Part shown: positions 14,141 through 18,704 of the stretch, piece after piece
Layout of the letters: each line of letters begins with the position of its first letter
Position numbering within the stretch: position 1 is the first letter of the stretch
Assembly: GCA_021793945.1 (NCBI GenBank)
Contig: JAJYRT010000023.1
Location: 1 to 18,704, forward strand
Reading direction: 5' to 3'
Source of the DNA: Thermoplasmata archaeon
Lineage (GTDB): Archaea > Thermoplasmatota > Thermoplasmata > Thermoplasmatales > Thermoplasmataceae
Length of the DNA stretch: 18,704 nucleotides
Position numbers and translations under genes: made by a program
The notes under the pieces: model-generated
Seen by the model: only the letters and a program-made list of their open reading frames with translations
Told to the model about the DNA's origin: nothing
Database searches by the model: none

Positions 14141-14571
14141 TTTATGACCTCATTTTCCTTCAGCGCCAGCTCCTCGGGAGAGTATGTGAAGCTGTTTCTT
14201 GTCCTGGCTGTCTCGAATTCCTTGTCAAGGTATATTGCCTCTGTCGGGCATATCTCCTGGCAATTCCTGCAGACAGTGCATGTCCCGAAGTTAACGTCCG
14301 GGTAAATCTTTCTCTTGTTCCTTGGGTTTTCCCGATCAACCTTCTGCATGTTTATGCTATGATTTGGGCATACCTGTTCACACAGCGTGCATCCAACGCA
14401 GTCGTCCAGCTTCAGGAATATCCTGAACCTGAAACGGTCAGGCAACTCTGGCTTCTGTTCAGGATACTGGACAGTAACAGGCTTCTTGAACATGTACTTT
14501 GAAACAGTCAGCATTCCGCTTATCATTCCCACTACAGGAATCTTTTTCTTTGGTTCTTTTACCTCAATCAC
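14137..14571 (-). CDS. nuoI: complex I 2x[4Fe-4S] subunit NuoI
   Basis: Ferredoxin-like subunit that passes electrons through clusters N6a/N6b to NuoB. It has two CxxCxxCxxxCP motifs. Numbered from the GTG at 14571 these are Cys58, 61, 64, 68 (CVGCTLCEQVCP) and Cys98, 101, 104, 108 (CTVCRNCQEICP). The N-terminal part (about residues 10-30) can form the amphipathic helix that lies on the membrane. Two GTG starts are possible: 14580 and 14571. I chose 14571 because it gives the GTGA overlap with the nuoH stop seen at other junctions, with GGTGGGG upstream. It has 144 residues, normal for the family. With no NuoE/F/G in the window, this subunit may be close to the electron entry point. Confidence 0.94.
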   Translation of the reverse strand: MIEVKEPKKKIPVVGMISGMLTVSKYMFKKPVTVQYPEQKPELPDRFRFRIFLKLDDCVGCTLCEQVCPNHSINMQKVDRENPRNKRKIYPDVNFGTCTVCRNCQEICPTEAIYLDKEFETARTRNSFTYSPEELALKENEVIK

Positions 14572-15608
14572 AGGCCCCACCCCAGAGTAATGATCCCAGC
14601 CAGGATCAGGTTGATCATGGCTATGGGAATCAGGTATTTCCAGCCGAAGTTGATGAATTTATCAATACGGATCCTCGGCATCGAGAGCCATACTGTAAAC
14701 GATATGAGAACGAGTATTGCTGCCTTGATGATGAGCCAGATGAAACCCAGGCTGGATTCAAGAGGGCCGCTTGGCCCTCCGAGGTAAAGAATAGAAACTA
14801 TGAGTGATCCAAGGAAGATGCTGCCAAACATTCCCATGTAGAACATCCCGAACCTCATACCTGAATATTCGGTGCTATGGCCTGAAACAAGTTCACTGTC
14901 GCTCTCTCCAAGATCGAATGGCGTGTACGATGCCCTTGCGACCATCGAGATGAAGAATACGAAGAGACCGATGGGTTCCAGTATACCATAAGGGAGCAAT
15001 TCACTGGATAGTATAGATTCCAGACTCAATGAGCTTGGAGTTCTCGCAGATGCCATCATTACTATCGCCAGGACTGACAGCATCATGGGTATCTCAAACG
15101 AAACATCCTTGGCAACTGCCCTGAGAGCACCAAGAAGGGCGTATTTGTTTGCTGAGCTTATGCCTGCCAGGACCTCACCGATTGGCATTATAGCTATAAT
15201 CCCAAACAGGAGGATGATAGTGACCTCGGAATGTGTAACCGTGAAGGAACCTAGATAAAAAAAATCGCCGTATGGAAGTATTGTAAAAGCCAGTACGAGG
15301 GAAACGAATACTACAGCTGGAGCTAGCTTATATGGAAGGTCATCCCTGTTCTTTGGAAGGATGTTTTCCTTGCCGACTAATTTCAGGGCATCAGCTATAA
15401 GCTGAAGCAACCCGAACTTACCTACCCTGTTTGGCCCGATACGCTGCTGTATCCTGGCCATGTATTTCCTGAAAACATATATCACAACAATAAGACTTAT
15501 CGTTACGAATATTACAAGAAACAGGCTCTCGAATATGTAAGCCAGTATATATGATGCAAGATGGCCCAGAGGCGAGAATAATTCCTGAAGTCTCAATAAT
15601 ATATTCAT
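14568..15608 (-). CDS. nuoH: complex I membrane subunit NuoH
   Basis: Membrane subunit that forms the quinone chamber with NuoB and NuoD and starts the proton pathway. It has 346 residues and eight predicted helices. The quinone-site loop ARIQQRIGPNRVGKFGLLQ spans 51-69. The acidic funnel block is FDLGESDSELVSGHSTEYSG (231-250), with Glu235, Glu239 and Glu247; a usual second Glu in the GEAE pattern is Asp237. The later AEY of the classic FFLAEY is replaced (FYMGMFG, 256-262). The start is ATG with GGGGAG upstream, overlapping the nuoD stop (ATGA). Confidence 0.95.
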   Translation of the reverse strand: MNILLRLQELFSPLGHLASYILAYIFESLFLVIFVTISLIVVIYVFRKYMARIQQRIGPNRVGKFGLLQLIADALKLVGKENILPKNRDDLPYKLAPAVVFVSLVLAFTILPYGDFFYLGSFTVTHSEVTIILLFGIIAIMPIGEVLAGISSANKYALLGALRAVAKDVSFEIPMMLSVLAIVMMASARTPSSLSLESILSSELLPYGILEPIGLFVFFISMVARASYTPFDLGESDSELVSGHSTEYSGMRFGMFYMGMFGSIFLGSLIVSILYLGGPSGPLESSLGFIWLIIKAAILVLISFTVWLSMPRIRIDKFINFGWKYLIPIAMINLILAGIITLGWGL

Positions 15609-16714
15609 CTGTCTATCTCCCCGAATACAAGATCAAGTGTGCCTGATATTGCTATCATGTCGGCTATCATAACGTCTTTTGCCAGTTCAGGAAGGACTGA
15701 TAGATTCCTCAGGCTTGGGCTTCTGACCCGTACCCTGTACGGCTTGACTCCCCCGTCGCCAACAATATAAACACCGAATTCTCCCTTTGGCGCCTCTGTA
15801 CGCGCGTAAACGTCCCCCTCTCCACGCATCCTTATCATTAGCGATTTTTTTGCCTTCGGGTTGAAGTATGGCCCCTCCGGAATCTTCTTTATAGCCTGAT
15901 CCACAATCTTGAGCGACTGCCTCATTTCCTCGAACCTTACCAGAACCCTGGCGAGGTTATCCCCCTTATAAGAAACAGGGATGTCGAAATTCACCTGATC
16001 GTACACAAGGTATGGCTCGGCTTTCCTGACATCGTATTCTACGCCCGATGCCCTTAGCATCGGTCCAGTTACGCCATAACTGATGGCTGTTTCTTTGTCA
16101 AGAATTCCTATTCCCTTGGTTCTGGACAGGAAAATATCATTCTTCATGAACATATTGAAAATGTCCTTAAGCCTCTTTGGGAACTCCCTGACGAAATCCT
16201 CAATTTCTGCGATAGCCTTTTCAGTAATATCCTGGTAAACGCCACCCACACACATGTAGTTGACTTCCTGCCTTGATCCAGATACTTCCGTGAAAATTGT
16301 AAGGAGTTTTTCCCTTTCAATGAAGCAGTGGAAAAATGGTGTAAGCATGCCAAGATCCAGTCCATAGGCGCCTGCCCATACGAGGTGGGCAGCAATCCGG
16401 CTGAGTTCAGCCATTATGACCCGAATCCATTTTACCCTTTCAGATATGCTTATGTCAAGAAGTTTCTCGGCAGCCTCAAGATAGCCGACCTCCATGTTCA
16501 TAGCACCGACGTAATCCATCCGGTCAAAATAGATCAGGTTGTCATTGAAGTATGTCATTTCGCATATCTTCTCAGCGTTCCTGTGCAGATAGCCAATGAC
16601 TGGCTCAATCTCCTTGACTATTTCTCCATCCAGCTTTGCCTTCAGCCGCAGAACACCATGCATTGATGGATGTTGCGGGCCAAAATTCAATTCAACCCAT
16701 TCTGATGAGGGCAT
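15605..16714 (-). CDS. nuoD: complex I quinone-site subunit NuoD (49-kDa type)
   Basis: Hydrogenase-large-subunit-related protein forming the quinone reduction site. From the ATG at 16714 it has 369 residues. The FGPQHPSMHG loop (11-20) supplies His15 and His19, and Tyr68 in DRMDYVG is the quinone-head tyrosine. Family blocks GYLHRNAEKI, GPMLRASGVEYDVRKAEPY and EAPKGEFG are intact. It lacks the Ni-binding cysteines of true hydrogenases. A GTG six bases earlier is less likely: the ATG overlaps the nuoC stop (TAATG). It is separate from nuoC, unlike in bacteria with fused nuoCD. Confidence 0.95.
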   Translation of the reverse strand: MPSSEWVELNFGPQHPSMHGVLRLKAKLDGEIVKEIEPVIGYLHRNAEKICEMTYFNDNLIYFDRMDYVGAMNMEVGYLEAAEKLLDISISERVKWIRVIMAELSRIAAHLVWAGAYGLDLGMLTPFFHCFIEREKLLTIFTEVSGSRQEVNYMCVGGVYQDITEKAIAEIEDFVREFPKRLKDIFNMFMKNDIFLSRTKGIGILDKETAISYGVTGPMLRASGVEYDVRKAEPYLVYDQVNFDIPVSYKGDNLARVLVRFEEMRQSLKIVDQAIKKIPEGPYFNPKAKKSLMIRMRGEGDVYARTEAPKGEFGVYIVGDGGVKPYRVRVRSPSLRNLSVLPELAKDVMIADMIAISGTLDLVFGEIDR

Positions 16715-17181
16715 TACCACCCACCCCTCTCATCGAAGGTGGCGTAATCATTTCCCTCCTCGTCCATGTTAATGTACTGGGTTTTCTTCATGTCGTAATT
16801 CTTCCTCAGAGGATGACCAACCCAACTTTCCGGAAGGAACAGACGCTTGAGGTTCGGATGCCCTTCAAAAATGATGCCAAGCAGGTCGTACTGCTCCCTT
16901 TCGTCCCAGTTAGCACTTTTCCAGAGTCCTGTCACACTGGGAATTTTGTAGTCCCTCGTCTCCACCTTGACGACAACATACTCGTTAGTATTCATGGAAT
17001 GCAGATGGTATACAATTTCCATGAAATCCTTCCGATCCACACCCGTGATAAGGGAAAGGTGATCAAATCCCTGATTCCTGAGATCTTTCATGAGATCTAG
17101 AAAATTTTCCTTGGTAACCTTGATAATCTTTCTTCCATCCTTTCCGACAGTCTCTCCAATAACCTGAACCGTATAATTCAC
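16714..17181 (-). CDS. nuoC: complex I subunit NuoC (30-kDa type)
   Basis: Peripheral subunit that supports NuoD and NuoB. It has 155 residues; the C-terminal signature [19 protein letters not shown] (91-109), then [14 protein letters not shown] and HPLRKNYD, is diagnostic. The N-terminal half is the usual alpha/beta domain. The start is GTG, overlapping the nuoB stop (GTGA), and the stop overlaps the nuoD ATG. No cofactor ligands are expected. Confidence 0.94.
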   Translation of the reverse strand: MNYTVQVIGETVGKDGRKIIKVTKENFLDLMKDLRNQGFDHLSLITGVDRKDFMEIVYHLHSMNTNEYVVVKVETRDYKIPSVTGLWKSANWDEREQYDLLGIIFEGHPNLKRLFLPESWVGHPLRKNYDMKKTQYINMDEEGNDYATFDERGGW

Positions 17182-17642
17182 CTCTCAGTCTCGCCCCTTA
17201 TTTTCTTCTGGAGGGTTATGATACCGTAGGTTAGGGCCTCAGGAGTGGGAGGGCATCCCGGTACGTATACATCTACCGGCACGACCCTGTCGACACCCAG
17301 CACAACTGAATAACCTTCTACGTAAGGGCCGCCCTGCACAACGCAAGCCCCCATGGCTATAACGTACTTAGGGTATGGCATCTCATCATAGATTCTCCTC
17401 ACTCTGGGAGCCATTTTTTTCGTAACTGTCCCGGCCACAATCATGAGATCCGATTGCCTGGGGGAATTCCTGAATATCTCGCTTCCGAACCTGGAAATAT
17501 CAAGATTTGATGCCTGAGTAGCCATCATTTCGATGGCGCAGCATGCAAGCCCGAATGTAAGAGGCCAGAGCGAATTGCTCCTTCCCCATTCCATCGCTTC
17601 CTCCAGTTTGGTGGTTATTACTCCGCCGTCTCCAGTTTTCAC
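17178..17642 (-). CDS. nuoB: complex I N2-cluster subunit NuoB
   Basis: Carries cluster N2, the last iron-sulfur centre before quinone. Numbered from the GTG at 17642 (154 residues), the ligands are the adjacent Cys34-Cys35 ([12 protein letters not shown]), Cys100 ([10 protein letters not shown]) and Cys130 (PGCPP). The start at 17642 is preferred over a GTG at 17651: GGAG lies 8 bases before it and it gives the GTGA overlap with nuoA; the earlier GTG touches that GGAG. There is nothing unusual in the ligand set. Confidence 0.95.
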   Translation of the reverse strand: MKTGDGGVITTKLEEAMEWGRSNSLWPLTFGLACCAIEMMATQASNLDISRFGSEIFRNSPRQSDLMIVAGTVTKKMAPRVRRIYDEMPYPKYVIAMGACVVQGGPYVEGYSVVLGVDRVVPVDVYVPGCPPTPEALTYGIITLQKKIRGETER

Positions 17643-18076
17643 TTCAACCACTCCATATAACCTTCCTTGAATGCATAATACACGGCGAAGAGAGGCATTG
17701 CAAGGAATACAAGTGTCTCCAGAAATGGAATAGCGCCTAGATTCTTAAAATCAAATGCCCATGGAAGAAGAAGAACCATATCCACGTCAAACACAACAAA
17801 TAATAACACTACTATGTAGTATTGAATATTAACGAACTTACCTATATCTCCCTTTGAAACCTCGCCGGTCTCGTATGTTTCAAGATAAGTTGTATCCCTG
17901 ACTGGGGGGCTGTTGACATTTACCATGTTGGAGATTATGTCTTTTACCTTGAAACTGATGTGTTTTCCACTGCCAAACCTGTTTTGACTGAATGAGGGAA
18001 GGATAGCGAATAGACCTCCAAGTGCAATTATGAGTAGAATCAGGATTATGAGCAGAGGAATATACCCATACAGCAT
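17639..18076 (-). CDS. nuoA: complex I membrane subunit NuoA
   Basis: First gene of the nuo cluster: 145 residues with three membrane helices (about 5-27, 84-106, 117-136). The second helix has [16 protein letters not shown], the diagnostic NuoA block, with Asp99 where Glu is usual. The loop between helices 1 and 2 is long (about residues 28-83), and its conserved YECG-like segment reads YETG (68-71), so the switch Cys known from ND3 is Thr70. The ATG at 18076 lies about 25 bases after a TATA element, so the mRNA is probably leaderless. The end overlaps nuoB by 4 bases. Confidence 0.94.
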   Translation of the reverse strand: MLYGYIPLLIILILLIIALGGLFAILPSFSQNRFGSGKHISFKVKDIISNMVNVNSPPVRDTTYLETYETGEVSKGDIGKFVNIQYYIVVLLFVVFDVDMVLLLPWAFDFKNLGAIPFLETLVFLAMPLFAVYYAFKEGYMEWLK

Positions 18077-18084
18077 GGGTCAAG

Positions 18085-18099
18085 TATCGTTATACGATA
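18085..18099. repeat. perfect inverted repeat in the nuo promoter
   Basis: TATCGT-TAT-ACGATA: 6-base arms around a 3-base centre, lying between the TATA element and the predicted transcription start of nuoA and touching the TATA element. This is a natural repressor position. AT-richness raises the chance of coincidence. Confidence 0.45.
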
Positions 18100-18104
18100 T
18101 AAGT
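18095..18104 (-). promoter_or_regulatory. leaderless promoter of the nuo cluster
   Basis: On the minus strand ACTTATATCG (plus 18095-18104) is a TATA-like element centred about 24-25 bases before the nuoA ATG. There is no ribosome site upstream of that ATG, whereas most internal nuo genes have one. This fits a leaderless first gene and leadered internal genes. Confidence 0.6.
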
Positions 18105-18330
18105 ATATTTCCTCGAATATTTCGCTCTTTTCAGGCAATACATAAGCTTGAATGAAGTGTATAATGTAATCACTTTCGTACCAGCTTTGAGGACATGGGT
18201 TCTCAGTGTAATTACATCTGACACCCCTTGTCATGTATAAGTGCCAAAAATTATAGGAATTCCACAGAAAATTACTATTGCAAGGCTTAAAACTGGAAAC
18301 ACTATTTTACAATATGTGGCGAGTTAGACA
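18105..18330. other. divergent intergenic region, no gene seen
   Basis: The 294-base gap 18077-18370 separates nuoA from the right-edge gene. Beyond the two promoters it holds no convincing ORF or RNA. I see a small repeat TGACA-CCCCT-TGTCA (18219-18233), and TGTAAT and ATTACA arms about 45 bases apart, neither clearly functional. Confidence 0.4.
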
Positions 18331-18365
18331 TTAAATAGAATCATAGCATAAAAAGAGGCGAAGGA
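18331..18365 (+). promoter_or_regulatory. promoter of the right-edge membrane protein
   Basis: TTAAATAG (18331-18338) is a TATA-like element about 36 bases before the ATG at 18371, giving a predicted leader of about 10 bases with a purine-rich GAGGCGAAGGA ribosome site (18355-18365). Confidence 0.45.
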
Positions 18366-18370
18366 TTAAC

Positions 18371-18704
18371 ATGGAACAACATTCAAAGAAAAAGCTTGCT
18401 GAAACTGCAATCTGCATAGTCTTATCCATACTTTCGCTTGCAGTTACTCTCTTCCTTCTGATGGTGAGATTATACAGCCTTCCTTTTTCGTGGATTCTTC
18501 CGGAATACTTGAGCGCATTCGCTGCTTTTTTGGCCACGATAATACCATCTGCGTACCTTCCATTTTACAGAAAAACGTATCCAATGTTTACGACTCTATA
18601 TTTCCTATTACTTATCGTAATGTTATTCATAGGATTCAACAATCTTCTTCTGTTCTTTATTCCTGCGATCGCACTCGTAGTTTCATACGGAATGGGTGAA
18701 GCCA
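18371..18704 (+). CDS. membrane protein, partial (cut by window edge)
   Basis: An open frame of 111 codons from ATG 18371 to the right end with no stop, so the C terminus is missing. After a short basic N terminus (MEQHSKKK) come about three to four membrane segments: residues 12-32, 43-65, 74-88 and 91-108. No conserved motif is recognised; Cys15 is the only Cys, and basic YRK follows the second segment. TATA-like and ribosome-site sequences precede the ATG, supporting a real gene. It is transcribed away from the nuo cluster. Function unknown; a transporter or small lineage-specific membrane protein is possible. Confidence 0.7.
   Translation, partial: MEQHSKKKLAETAICIVLSILSLAVTLFLLMVRLYSLPFSWILPEYLSAFAAFLATIIPSAYLPFYRKTYPMFTTLYFLLLIVMLFIGFNNLLLFFIPAIALVVSYGMGEA

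Noticed and set aside
18219..18233. TGACA-CCCCT-TGTCA inverted repeat
   Set aside because: Five-base arms away from either promoter; expected by chance in a gap of this size.
18046..18234. Minus-strand 62-codon frame overlapping the nuoA start and promoter
   Set aside because: It covers the TATA element and palindrome of nuoA, has no ribosome site and reads like random sequence.
1..18704. tRNA, rRNA, CRISPR, insertion sequences or phage genes
   Set aside because: No cloverleaf, regular repeat-spacer pattern, transposase or terminal repeat was seen on reading both strands.

Overview
The window looks like chromosome from an archaeon of the Thermoplasmatales (Thermoplasma / Ferroplasma / Picrophilus relatives). 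The evidence is a group II thermosome, an archaeal two-gene tatA-tatC unit, an NADH-dehydrogenase-like complex I lacking NuoE, NuoF and NuoG, AT-rich TATA elements about 25 bases before start codons (leaderless transcripts), and frequent GTG and TTG starts beside GGAGG or GAGGTG ribosome sites. I cannot assign a species. I found no rRNA, tRNA, CRISPR array, insertion sequence or phage gene.

Layout, left to right. (1) 45-2926, minus strand: a compact sucC-sucD-argF operon (succinyl-CoA synthetase beta and alpha, ornithine carbamoyltransferase). (2) 3034-4677, minus: thermosome subunit with its own promoter and a poly-T terminator. (3) 4678-4969: divergent control region with two perfect inverted repeats, one on each side. 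(4) 4970-5930, plus: 1-Cys peroxiredoxin followed by an unrecognised small protein. (5) 5931-6030: hairpin and a leaderless promoter. (6) 6031-7157, plus: tatA-tatC. (7) 18076-7131, minus: a long, very tightly packed cluster, nuoA-B-C-D-H-I-J1-J2-K-L-M-N, then two unrecognised small proteins and an enoyl-CoA hydratase-family protein. (8) 18077-18370: divergent intergenic region. (9) 18371 to the right edge, plus: a membrane protein cut by the window end.

The nuo genes encode the full membrane arm (A, H, J, K, L, M, N) and the quinone/Fe-S connecting module (B, C, D, I) of a proton-pumping quinone reductase, but no electron-input module. Such an enzyme presumably takes electrons from ferredoxin or an unknown donor. 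The two unknown genes attached to the 3' end of the cluster (a 120-residue helical protein with an aromatic C-terminal helix and an 82-residue protein with a CxxC motif) are the best candidates here for a lineage-specific accessory or input subunit. nuoJ is split into two genes. NuoM appears to have lost the central proton-channel lysine, and NuoA has a long loop lacking the usual Cys. Almost every nuo junction overlaps by 1-8 bases, implying translational coupling from one leaderless promoter at nuoA.

Succinyl-CoA synthetase feeds ATP and succinate to the same respiratory metabolism. Tat exports folded redox proteins to the acidic exterior, and peroxiredoxin and thermosome are stress functions. 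The window thus combines energy metabolism with protein quality control.
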